A DNA stretch of 64,000 bases from Nonomuraea soli (GTDB lineage: Bacteria > Actinomycetota > Actinomycetes > Streptosporangiales > Streptosporangiaceae): positions 323,875 to 387,874 of the forward strand of contig NZ_JACDUR010000008.1 of assembly GCF_013761175.1 (NCBI RefSeq), given 5' to 3'. Positions 34,862 to 43,571 of the stretch are shown in pieces. Both the position numbers and the translations under genes were made by a program. The notes beneath the pieces are model-generated. The model saw only the letters and a program-made list of their open reading frames with translations, made no database searches and was not told the DNA's origin. Numbering within the stretch: the stretch's first letter is position 1; each line of letters begins with the position of its first letter.

Positions 34862-34874
34862 GGGATTTAATCCC
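34862..34874. promoter_or_regulatory. Palindrome GGGATTtAATCCC between transporter operons
   Basis: Perfect 6-bp arms around one T, in the 179-bp gap between the divergent DUF3311-mctP and 105-residue protein/cstA operons. Candidate site for a carbon-source regulator acting on one or both. Confidence 0.4.
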
Positions 34875-34988
34875 AATGGCCTCTGTATTACAGTTCGGCC
34901 AAATCGTCCCAGCTCTTGAGATGGAAGCCGCTTTACGGGCGTGACATTCGGGTCTAGCGTCGAAGTCAACTGATCGTCAGGAGCCCCC

Positions 34989-35306
34989 ATGTCCTCGATC
35001 ACGCTCACGCCGGCCGCCCTCGACGCCCTGCGCGGGGACGAGGTCGTCTACTTCGACTGGCACGTGACCGGACTGTGCTGCGCGGACGCGGGGGAGTTCT
35101 CCGTGCGGGCGCTGCGCCGTACCAAGGTCCCGAGAAGAGCGCGGCGGCTCGGCGATCAGGTCTACGCCCACCCCACCGCCTGGGTGCACCTCGCCGAACT
35201 GACCGTCGCCGTGGACTGCCGGCCGCTGGGCCGGTGGCGGCGCTTCATTAGCGACCTGCCACCCGACGCGGGCCTGCGCAGTTGCCTAGGGAGGCTGACT
35301 CGGTGA
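34989..35306 (+). CDS. Hypothetical 105-residue protein coupled to CstA
   Basis: 105 residues with no membrane helix. It has an adjacent Cys pair in GLCCADAGE (30-31) and two later cysteines, and a VYFDWHVTGL strand. I do not recognise the family; the layout faintly recalls small metal-binding beta proteins. Strong ribosome site (CAGGAG). Its TGA overlaps the GTG of cstA, so it is made with the transporter. It is not like YbdD, the usual small CstA partner. Confidence 0.6.
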   Translation: MSSITLTPAALDALRGDEVVYFDWHVTGLCCADAGEFSVRALRRTKVPRRARRLGDQVYAHPTAWVHLAELTVAVDCRPLGRWRRFISDLPPDAGLRSCLGRLTR

Positions 35307-37417
35307 AGGTGCGCTCCATCATCGTCTGGACGGCGGTCGCGCTGGTGGGCGCGGCCGGGTGGGCGGTGCTCGCCCTGTCCAGAGGTGAGAACGTCAACGC
35401 GGTCTGGCTGCTGGCCGCCGCACTCGGCTCCTACGCCATCGCCTATCGCTTCTACGCCCGGTTCATCGTCAAGAAGGTGCTGCGCGCCGACGACAGCCGG
35501 GCCACCCCCGCGGAACGGCTCGACAACGGCATCGACTTCCAGCCCACCGACAGGCGCATCCTGTTCGGACACCACTTCGCCGCCATCGCCGGGGCCGGCC
35601 CGCTCGTCGGCCCGGTGCTGGCCGCCCAGATGGGCTACCTGCCCGGCACCATCTGGATCGTTGCCGGCGTGATCTTCGCCGGCGCGGTGCAGGACATGGT
35701 GATCCTCTTCTTCTCCATGCGCCGCAACGGCCGCAGCCTCGGGCAGATGGCCCGCGACGAGATCGGCCCGATCGGCGGGGTCGCCGCGCTGATCGCGGTC
35801 TTCGCCATCATGATCATCCTGCTCGCCGTCCTGGCCCTGGTGGTCGTCGGCGCGCTGGCCCAGTCGCCCTGGGGCGTCTTCTCCATCGCGATGACCATCC
35901 CGATCGCCCTGTTCATGGGCTTCTACCTGCGGGTCATCAGACCGGGCGCGGTCGTCGAGACCACCCTGATCGGCGTGGCCCTGCTGGTCCTGGCCATCGT
36001 CGCGGGCGGCTGGGTGCAGGAGTCGTCGTGGGCTCCGGTGTTCACGCTCAGCCCGTCGGCGTTGTCGCTGTGGCTCATCGCCTACGGCTTCGTCGCCGCG
36101 GTGCTGCCGGTGTGGATGCTGCTGGCGCCGCGCGACTACCTGTCGACCTTCATGAAGATCGGCACGATCGTCCTGATGGCGATCGGCGTCGCGGTGACCA
36201 TGCCGGTCATGCAGAACACGGCCTTCACCGACTTCGCCTTCAACGGCAAGGGACCGGTTTTCGCCGGATCGCTCTTCCCGTTCGTCTTCATCATCATCGC
36301 CTGCGGCGCGCTGTCGGGCTTCCACTCGCTCATCTCCAGCGGCACGACGCCCAAGATGATCCAGAAGGAGACCCAGGTACGGATGATCGGCTACGGCTCC
36401 ATGCTGATGGAGTCGTTCGTCGCGGTCATGGCGATGATCGCCGCGTGCATCCTGAGCCCGGGGCTGTACTTCGCGATGAACTCACCCGCCGGGGTCATGG
36501 GCGCGACCGTGGAGACCGCGTCGCAGGCCGTCGCCAACCTCGGCTTCGTCATCACGCCCCAGGACCTGCAGGCCGCCGCCGCGGCGGTGGGGGAGTCCAC
36601 CCTCGTCTCCCGCACCGGCGGCGCCCCGACACTCGCCGTGGGCATCTCGGAGATCTTCTCCGGATTCCTGGGCGGTGACGGGTTCAAGGCCTTCTGGTAC
36701 CACTTCGCGATCATGTTCGAGGCGCTGTTCATCCTCACCACGGTCGACGCGGGCACCAGGGTCGGGCGCTTCATGCTGCAGGACACCCTCGGCAACGTGT
36801 GGAAGCCGATCGGGCGCGTGAGCTGGTGGCCGGGCCTCGTCGCCGCCAGCGCCGTCGTCGTGGCCGCCTGGGGGTACTTCCTCTACCAGGGCGTCAACGA
36901 CCCGCTCGGAGGGATCAACCAGCTCTTCCCGCTGTTCGGCATCGCCAACCAGCTCCTGGCCGCCGTCGCCCTGACGGTGGCCACCACGCTGCTCATCAAG
37001 AGCGGGCGGCTGAAATGGGCCTGGGTGACGGCGGTACCCCTGGCCTGGGACGCCGTGGTGACGCTGACCGCCAGCTACGAGAAGGTCTTCTCCCCGGTGC
37101 CGACACTCGGCTTCTTCGCCCAGCGCGACCGCTACCAGGCGGCGCTCGACCAGGGACAGCTGCTGCCTCCGGCCAAGACGCCCGAGGCGATGCAGCAGAT
37201 CGTGATCAACTCGACGGTCGACGGGATCCTGGCGGCGCTGTTCGCGGTGCTGATCATCATCGTGATCCTCGACGCGGCCAGGGTGTGGGTGAAGGCGATC
37301 AGGTCGCCGGCGCCGCTGCCGTCCACGGAGGCGGAGTACGTGGAGTCGAAGATCGTCGCCCCCTCGGGGCTGCTCGCGACGCGGGAGGAGAAGGAACGCA
37401 TGGCCGCGGCGCCGTAG
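35303..37417 (+). CDS. cstA: CstA carbon starvation/pyruvate transporter
   Basis: 704 residues, about 16-18 membrane helices. YRFYARFIVKKVL, NGIDFQPTDRRILFGHHFAAIAGAGPLVGP (pieces FQPTDRRILFGHHF and AIAGAGPLVGP) and GFHSLISSGTTPKMI are hallmark CstA stretches. CstA-type proteins take up pyruvate or peptides when carbon is scarce. GTG start with GGGAGG about 9 nt upstream. Its neighbour MctP moves similar acids, so this is a monocarboxylate uptake locus. Confidence 0.9.
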   Translation: MKVRSIIVWTAVALVGAAGWAVLALSRGENVNAVWLLAAALGSYAIAYRFYARFIVKKVLRADDSRATPAERLDNGIDFQPTDRRILFGHHFAAIAGAGPLVGPVLAAQMGYLPGTIWIVAGVIFAGAVQDMVILFFSMRRNGRSLGQMARDEIGPIGGVAALIAVFAIMIILLAVLALVVVGALAQSPWGVFSIAMTIPIALFMGFYLRVIRPGAVVETTLIGVALLVLAIVAGGWVQESSWAPVFTLSPSALSLWLIAYGFVAAVLPVWMLLAPRDYLSTFMKIGTIVLMAIGVAVTMPVMQNTAFTDFAFNGKGPVFAGSLFPFVFIIIACGALSGFHSLISSGTTPKMIQKETQVRMIGYGSMLMESFVAVMAMIAACILSPGLYFAMNSPAGVMGATVETASQAVANLGFVITPQDLQAAAAAVGESTLVSRTGGAPTLAVGISEIFSGFLGGDGFKAFWYHFAIMFEALFILTTVDAGTRVGRFMLQDTLGNVWKPIGRVSWWPGLVAASAVVVAAWGYFLYQGVNDPLGGINQLFPLFGIANQLLAAVALTVATTLLIKSGRLKWAWVTAVPLAWDAVVTLTASYEKVFSPVPTLGFFAQRDRYQAALDQGQLLPPAKTPEAMQQIVINSTVDGILAALFAVLIIIVILDAARVWVKAIRSPAPLPSTEAEYVESKIVAPSGLLATREEKERMAAAP

Positions 37418-37425
37418 CCCCGTCG

Positions 37426-37764
37426 CTATCGTGCGGGGACCCTTGGAGGTCGCCAGTCGGCGCGGCGCACCCGGAGTGCGCCGCGCTGGTGCAGCGCCTG
37501 GACGGCGCGCCGGGCGAGCATGTCCAGCTGGGTGTCGGTCAGGAAGACGTGGGTCTCGGCGAGCTCCTGCCGTACCAGCGCCTCGGCGTACCCGAGCGTG
37601 GTCTGGTCGCCGGGTTCGACGGCCAGCCCGCGGATCTCGCCCTCGTGCAGGCCAGGGTCGGCGGAGCTGACCCGGAACCCGCAGACCACGCAGGTGCCGG
37701 GCTCGGCGAGCTCCTCGTCGGAGCTGGTCCTGGGCCGGTGAGTGAAGTCCACTTTGGCGGGCAT
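37426..37764 (-). CDS. Hypothetical protein with a CxxC motif
   Basis: 112 residues. TCVVCGFRV near residue 24 is a CxxC that could bind metal with other ligands; the rest is charged and helical (EALVRQELAETHVFLTDTQLDMLARRAV in part). No family recognised. Ribosome site GGGAGG 7 nt before the ATG. A short direct repeat ATCGTGCACCTCC occurs twice just upstream (37763 and 37789). Confidence 0.6.
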   Translation of the reverse strand: MPAKVDFTHRPRTSSDEELAEPGTCVVCGFRVSSADPGLHEGEIRGLAVEPGDQTTLGYAEALVRQELAETHVFLTDTQLDMLARRAVQALHQRGALRVRRADWRPPRVPAR

Positions 37765-37836
37765 CGTGCACCTCCCTGTCGGGCGGGTATCGTGCACCTC
37801 CTTGCCCTCCAGAGTAGATCTCATCGACGCCGCCCG

Positions 37837-38217
37837 TCAGGGGGCGGTTCTCGACTCGTAGGCGGTACGGCTGGCCTCGATGTGCGGAACGTGCTCGATC
37901 GCCCATCCCGCCAGCGCCAGCGCGGGCGGGATGAGGCTCTTGCCGGTGGCGGTCAGGGCGTACTCCACACGCGGCGGCACCTCCGCGTGGACCGTGCGCG
38001 ACACCAGTCCGTCGCGCTCGAGGTTCCTCAGCGTCAGGGTCAGCATGCGCTGGGAGATGCCGGGGACCTGCTGGTGCAGATCGCCGAAACGCAGCCGCCC
38101 CTGGTCGAGGGTCGCCACGATCAGCAGCGTCCACTTGTTGCAGATGCGGTCGAGGATGGCGCGGATCGTGCGCCCTCCGTCGCCCCTGATCATGCAGGTG
38201 TGCTCGTAGTCCGACAT
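37837..38217 (-). CDS. HxlR family transcriptional regulator
   Basis: 126 residues. The winged helix is clear: CNKWTLLIVATLDQGRLRFGDL (parts CNKWTLLIV and LRFGDLHQQVPGISQRML), LTLRNLERDGLVSR and YALTATGKSL. Cys8 is at the conserved N-terminal position used for redox or aldehyde sensing in this family. ATG at 38217 has GGGG 6 nt upstream. Divergent from a DoxX gene that it probably controls. Confidence 0.85.
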   Translation of the reverse strand: MSDYEHTCMIRGDGGRTIRAILDRICNKWTLLIVATLDQGRLRFGDLHQQVPGISQRMLTLTLRNLERDGLVSRTVHAEVPPRVEYALTATGKSLIPPALALAGWAIEHVPHIEASRTAYESRTAP

Positions 38218-38237
38218 GACAATCCCCTGTGGGTAAC

Positions 38238-38251
38238 GCACACGCGTGTGC
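38238..38251. promoter_or_regulatory. Perfect palindrome GCACACGCGTGTGC
   Basis: 14-bp perfect palindrome in the HxlR/DoxX intergenic region, 20 nt from the HxlR start. Confidence 0.45.
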
Positions 38252-38288
38252 CTTTTGTATGCCTCTCAATAGTGACGCATCATGTGGC

Positions 38289-38303
38289 TACTTCCTGTCA
38301 GTA
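38289..38303. promoter_or_regulatory. HxlR-type operator TACT-n7-AGTA
   Basis: TACT (38289-38292) and AGTA (38300-38303) with a 7-nt spacer resemble the spaced TAC/GTA half-sites bound by HxlR regulators. It lies 25 nt before the DoxX start. Confidence 0.5.
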
Positions 38304-38327
38304 ACCATTGCATTCGAGGTGCGGCTC

Positions 38328-38690
38328 ATGGAGATCTCCTACTGGATCGTCGCGGCGCTGCTGGCGCTCTTCTTCCTCTACGCGGGCGGCAAGAAGGTCG
38401 TCCAGAGCCAGGAACGGCTGCGGCCCATGATGGGGTGGGTCGACACCGTGCCCATGCCGTTCGTGCGCGCGATCGGGGTCCTGGAGGTGCTCGGCGCGGC
38501 AGGGCTGATCCTGCCTCCGCTCACCGGGATCGCGCCGTGGCTGGCGGTCGCCGCCGCGATCGGGTTCGCGGTGATCCAGGTCTCGGCGACCGTGCTCCAC
38601 CTGAGGCGCGGGGAGGGGAACGCGATCTGGCTCAACCTCGTGCTGCTGGCGCTCATCGGCGTCACCCTGTGGCTGGCCATCGCGAACTGA
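38328..38690 (+). CDS. DoxX family membrane protein
   Basis: 120 residues, four membrane helices. ALLALFFLYAGGKKVVQS begins helix 1 and VRAIGVLEVLGAAGLILPPL is the conserved central segment of DoxX-like proteins, which are quinone-linked or redox-stress membrane proteins of unsettled role. GAGG 8 nt before the ATG. The divergent HxlR gene and the two palindromes in between indicate inducible control. Confidence 0.8.
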   Translation: MEISYWIVAALLALFFLYAGGKKVVQSQERLRPMMGWVDTVPMPFVRAIGVLEVLGAAGLILPPLTGIAPWLAVAAAIGFAVIQVSATVLHLRRGEGNAIWLNLVLLALIGVTLWLAIAN

Positions 38691-38696
38691 CCAGAA

Positions 38697-38711
38697 TGAC
38701 CAATTCGGTCA
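38697..38711. promoter_or_regulatory. TetR-like operator TGACC-aattc-GGTCA
   Basis: Perfect 5-bp arms between ATGACC (-35-like, 38696) and GGATAT (-10-like, 38719) ahead of the FAD monooxygenase gene. The TetR gene at 39978, in the same operon, is the obvious ligand-responsive repressor. Confidence 0.55.
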
Positions 38712-38734
38712 GTGTGTTGGATATCGTGGTGTCC

Positions 38735-39946
38735 ATGGACGACGACACGACCCCGCAGCACGGCGGCCGCGCCCTCGTGGTCGGCCTCGGCATCGCCGGC
38801 ATCGCCACGGCCCTCCGGCTGCGCGAGATCGGCTGGGACCCCGTGATCGTGGAACGGGCGCCGTCCCGTCGCGCGGGCGGGTACTTCATCATGCTGTTCA
38901 CCACCGGCGTCGCCTCGGCGCGCAGGCTCGGCGTGCTCGACACGATCGGCGACCGCACCCCGTCGCCGCTGGTCAACCACGAGGTCAACCGGGCAGGCAG
39001 ACGACGTCCCGGCATGAGCCCCGCCGGCCTGCCCGGCAGGCCGCGGCAACTGCTGCGCGGCGACATCGAACAGGCCCTGTTCGCCGCCCTGCCGTCCGAC
39101 GTCGAGATCCGCTACTCGACGGTCCCCACCCGCATCACGCAGGACCCGGCCGCCGCCGAGGTCACCCTCCACGACACCTCCACGGGCGCCTCGGACACCG
39201 AGCGCTTCGACCTGGTCGTGGGCGCGGACGGCATGCGCTCCGCCGTACGCGAGCTGGCCTTCGGCGGCGGCTACCTGAGCCCGCTCGGCTACGTCATCGG
39301 CGCCACCGTCCTCGACGGGCCCGTTGACGGCTTCTGCCAGGACGAAGGCCTCACCCTCGCGGAGCCCGGACGCTCCGCGACGGTCTTCCCCTTCCGCGAC
39401 CACCCGCCGAGCCTGCTGTTCTCCTACCGCACCCGCGACCTCGACGCCGAATTCCGGCGCCGGCCCATCGAGTCCATCCGCGCGGCCTTCGGCCCGCGGC
39501 CACCAGGACCCCTGCTGGAACACCTGTTCACCCGGTTCGAGCAGGCGCCCGAGCGGCTCTTCGACTCCGTCAACCAGGTCAAGATGCCGAGCTGGCACCA
39601 CGGCCGGGTCGTCCTGATCGGCGACGCCGCCTGGTGCGTCACCCTCTACGCGGGCATGGGCGCCTCCAGCGGCATCGCCGGAGCCGAACTCCTCGGCACC
39701 ATGCTGCGGCTCCACCCCGGCGACCTGCCCGCCGCGCTCGGCGCATGGGAGGCCAGGATGCGGCCCTTCATCGCCACCGAACAGGACAGCGCCCTGTTCA
39801 TGCGCAAGATCTTCACCCCGCACGACCGCAGGGAGCGACTCGCCCGCGCCGTGATGCTGCGCACCCCCGCCCTGGCCAGGGCGATGGGCAAGATAATGGG
39901 AGGTCCCGACATGAGCAACAAGGAGCTGGACGTCGCCGCAGCCTGA
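38735..39946 (+). CDS. FAD-dependent monooxygenase/oxidoreductase
   Basis: 403 residues from ATG 38735 (TATCGT ends 7 nt upstream); ATG 38696 would overlap the operator and is less likely. VVGLGIAGIATALRLREIGW is the FAD dinucleotide-binding turn, LLRGDIEQAL and VVGADGMRSAVREL are the central motifs, and VVLIGDAAWC the GD motif of aromatic hydroxylase-type flavoproteins. Substrate unknown. Followed after 31 nt by a TetR gene, an autoregulated pair. The C-terminus extends past the family core with RKIFTPHDRRERL. Confidence 0.8.
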   Translation: MDDDTTPQHGGRALVVGLGIAGIATALRLREIGWDPVIVERAPSRRAGGYFIMLFTTGVASARRLGVLDTIGDRTPSPLVNHEVNRAGRRRPGMSPAGLPGRPRQLLRGDIEQALFAALPSDVEIRYSTVPTRITQDPAAAEVTLHDTSTGASDTERFDLVVGADGMRSAVRELAFGGGYLSPLGYVIGATVLDGPVDGFCQDEGLTLAEPGRSATVFPFRDHPPSLLFSYRTRDLDAEFRRRPIESIRAAFGPRPPGPLLEHLFTRFEQAPERLFDSVNQVKMPSWHHGRVVLIGDAAWCVTLYAGMGASSGIAGAELLGTMLRLHPGDLPAALGAWEARMRPFIATEQDSALFMRKIFTPHDRRERLARAVMLRTPALARAMGKIMGGPDMSNKELDVAAA

Positions 39947-39977
39947 GACGCCCGGCCACGGAGGAGGAACGATCCCG

Positions 39978-40688
39978 GTGAGCCGGCTCGTCGAACAGCA
40001 CTCGCGCAAGGCCGCCCGCATCCTCGACAGCGCGCGCGAGCTGGTCGCCGACCACGGCGCCGCCAAGGTCACCGTCTCGGAGATCAGCCGCGCCGCCGGC
40101 GTCGGCAAGGGCACCGTCTACCTGTACTGGCCCACCAAGGAAGACCTCATCCTGGGCCTGTTCGCCCGCGAACTGCTGACCTTCCTCGACGAGGTGATCG
40201 CCCGCATCACCGCCACGCCCGACGCCGTACGGCCACGGCACCTGGCCCCGCTGCTCCTGCGCACCGGGCTGCGCTCCCCGCTCGCCCACCGCCTCGCCGT
40301 CGACGTGCTCCACCTGCTCGCCGTCGAAGGCGGCGACCGCGAGCTGTTCGCGCGCACCCGGCCCGGCGCCCTGTGCGAGGCGGTGATGCCGATCCTGCGG
40401 CGGCACGGCCTCATCCGCCAGGACCGGCCGCTGGCCGACCAGTCGTACGGCATGCACGCCGTCCTGGCCGGGTTCGGCACCGCCCTGGCCGACCCGGCCT
40501 CGGCGCCGTCGAGCTCGGCGGACCCTGGCGACATCCTCGCCGACACCGTCGGCCTGCTGCTCGAACCCGCCTCACCGCCGGGCGGCCAGGCCGTGGCCTG
40601 GGCGGCGGAGGAGACGGTGGCGGTGTTCCGCCGGACGCGTGAGGCGGTGCTGGCCATCATCGAGCGGGGGCAGACGCCTCGTGAGTGA
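39978..40688 (+). CDS. TetR family regulator
   Basis: 236 residues. HTH VTVSEISRAAGVGKGTVYLY followed by WPTKEDLILGL. C-terminal domain not assigned. GTG start with GGAGGA upstream. Second gene of an operon with the FAD monooxygenase; the TGACC-n5-GGTCA site before that gene is its probable target. Confidence 0.85.
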   Translation: MSRLVEQHSRKAARILDSARELVADHGAAKVTVSEISRAAGVGKGTVYLYWPTKEDLILGLFARELLTFLDEVIARITATPDAVRPRHLAPLLLRTGLRSPLAHRLAVDVLHLLAVEGGDRELFARTRPGALCEAVMPILRRHGLIRQDRPLADQSYGMHAVLAGFGTALADPASAPSSSADPGDILADTVGLLLEPASPPGGQAVAWAAEETVAVFRRTREAVLAIIERGQTPRE

Positions 40689-40804
40689 GGTGTGAGGCTG
40701 AGCGCCGGGCTTCGCAGGCGTCTTGGGGGCTCGGGTGCTTGCATCGGCGAACCGGCTCCCGCGACCGTCACGCGTCCCCCGGGGCCCCTCTCACTACCCG
40801 GTCG

Positions 40805-42025
<1,221 letters not shown>

Positions 42026-42094
42026 CTGTCCAGCGTAGGACGACCCCAGACTTCTGGGATGGCTGGCACCTGGGCAGGTGGGGAGCATGGAGAC

Positions 42095-42379
42095 ATGACG
42101 ACGACACTGCACATCGAACACGCGATCACCGACTACGGGGTGTGGAAGACGGCCTTCGACCGCTTCGCCGACGTCCGGCAGCGGGCCGGGGTCCTCGGCC
42201 ATCGCATCGCCCAGCCGGTCGACGACGCCCGGTACGTGGTCATCGACCTGGACTTCGCCACCGTCCAGGAGGCGGAGGCCTTTCTCGAGCTCCTACGGAC
42301 GAAGGTGTGGGCGTCACGGGAGACCGCTCCGGCGCTCGCGTCCACCCCTCACACGAGAATCCTCCGTCCGGCAGCCTGA
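42095..42379 (+). CDS. Small ABM/dimeric alpha-beta barrel-like protein
   Basis: 94 residues. HIEHAITDYGVWKTAFDRFADVRQRAGVLGH (parts VWKTAFDRF and RQRAGVLGHRI), VVIDLDFATVQEAEAFLELL: the pattern of an antibiotic-biosynthesis-monooxygenase-type or YCII-like ferredoxin fold, which often works as a small oxygenase or a binding protein. Role unknown. Divergent from the LuxR regulator. Confidence 0.65.
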   Translation: MTTTLHIEHAITDYGVWKTAFDRFADVRQRAGVLGHRIAQPVDDARYVVIDLDFATVQEAEAFLELLRTKVWASRETAPALASTPHTRILRPAA

Positions 42380-42695
42380 CCCCGCCGCTCCCCACACCGA
42401 GCCGAGCCTCCACCTACACCACAAACAGGCGCACGCCCCAGCCCCGCCCTGGCCCAGCCCAGCCCCGCCCTGCCCCAGCCCTGCCCCAGGTCAGCCCTGC
42501 CCCAGGCCAGCCCCGCCCTGCCCTGCCCCAGCCCTGCCCCAGGTCAGCCCTGCCCCAGGCCAGCCCCGCCCTGCCCTGCCCTAGCCCAGCCCCGCCCGCT
42601 GGCCTGGCCCCGGCTATATGCCCTGCCCGCCCCCTCAGCCGCGGCAGGCCGACTCCTGGCCCCCCGCGACAAAGCGACAGGCCCCACCCGCCCTC
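42380..42695. repeat. C-rich tandem repeats, no gene seen
   Basis: 316 bp between the ABM-like and VOC genes. A 53-bp unit (starts AGCCCTGCCCCAGGTCAGCC) occurs at 42477 and 42530, within a broader run of CAGCCC/CTGCCC steps from about 42437 to 42600. Strong C over G bias on the plus strand. No coding pattern. Confidence 0.75.
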
Positions 42696-43139
42696 TCAAC
42701 CGAGCTGCTGAGCCAGCCCGACGACGATCCCCTCCGGCCCCCGCACGTAGCAGAGCCGATAAACGTCCTCGTAGTCCACCACCTCACCGACAAGGTCGGC
42801 ACCGTGGTTACGCAGCAGCCGCCCCACAACCTCCTCGATGTCATCGACCGCGAACATGACGCGACGAATCCCCAGCGTGTTCGCCGGCGCGTCCTTCGGC
42901 TCAGGCCTGACCACCTCGGGTGCGTGGAACATCGCCAGCTCGACCCGCCCATGCCCGTCCGGCGTCCTCAGCATCGCGACCTCCTGCCGCACACCCTCGA
43001 GCGCGATGACCCGCTCCACCCACCGCCCCTCGGCCGGCCCCCTGCCCTCCAGCTCCATCCCGATCTCGACGAAGAACGCGATGACAGCGTCGAGATCGTC
43101 GACCACGATGAGAACGTTGTCCATCCTCCGCAGCGCCAT
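42696..43139 (-). CDS. Glyoxalase/VOC family protein
   Basis: 147 residues, two beta-alpha-beta-beta-beta units. MDNVLIVVDDLDAVIAFFVEIGMELEG (parts) opens the first, RRVMFAVDDIEEVVGRLL the second, and YVRGPEGIVVGLAQQL closes it. The metal-ligand His at the start of the first unit is replaced (DNVLIVVDD), so a binding or resistance role is as likely as catalysis. AAGGAGG 6 nt before the ATG at 43139 fixes the start. Confidence 0.75.
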   Translation of the reverse strand: MALRRMDNVLIVVDDLDAVIAFFVEIGMELEGRGPAEGRWVERVIALEGVRQEVAMLRTPDGHGRVELAMFHAPEVVRPEPKDAPANTLGIRRVMFAVDDIEEVVGRLLRNHGADLVGEVVDYEDVYRLCYVRGPEGIVVGLAQQLG

Positions 43140-43278
43140 GCCGGCCTCCTTCACGTGGTGCGGCCCACCACCGGGCCACCTCTGCCCCTTGGACGGAGCC
43201 GACACCCCATTCTCGACATCCCCATCGCACCAAATCTCAGGAGCCGGCCGGTCCCCAGGGCACTCAGCGCAGGTCCCA

Positions 43279-43315
43279 TCCCTCACACGAGGGACCCCAT
43301 CCCTGACATCAGGGA
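43279..43315. promoter_or_regulatory. Twin inverted repeats 21 bp apart
   Basis: TCCCT-cacacg-AGGGA (43279-43294) and TCCCT-gacatc-AGGGA (43300-43315). Centres are 21 bp, two DNA turns, apart, as for a pair of cooperatively bound operators, between the VOC gene and the permease operon. Confidence 0.5.
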
Positions 43316-43376
43316 GGCAGAAGATCGCTCCCCGGCGTGACGCCCACGGCAGCCCCCGCTGCCTAATCTGCCACCC

Positions 43377-43571
43377 ATGAAACCCACGCCCGACCCGCCC
43401 CCCACCCCCAACACCGAGCCCACCACCACCTCGAACACCCAGCCGTCCACGGCTGCGAGCGCCCAGCCATTCAGGGTCGCGAACACCCGCCCATTCGCCC
43501 CCTCGAACGCCCTGGCTCCCCTCGCCTCGACCGCCCAGCCTCCCGCCCCATCAGGACGGCAGTCGCCGTGA
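43377..43571 (+). CDS. Pro/Thr-rich 64-residue protein coupled to the permease
   Basis: Low-complexity protein (MKPTPDPPPTPNTEPTTTSN...) with no recognisable domain. Two things support it: TAATCT ends 7 nt before the ATG, as at other leaderless genes here, and its TGA overlaps the GTG of the permease gene. It sits where such permease operons normally carry the ATP-binding subunit. It could be a real small protein, a translated leader, or what is left of a lost gene. Confidence 0.4.
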   Translation: MKPTPDPPPTPNTEPTTTSNTQPSTAASAQPFRVANTRPFAPSNALAPLASTAQPPAPSGRQSP

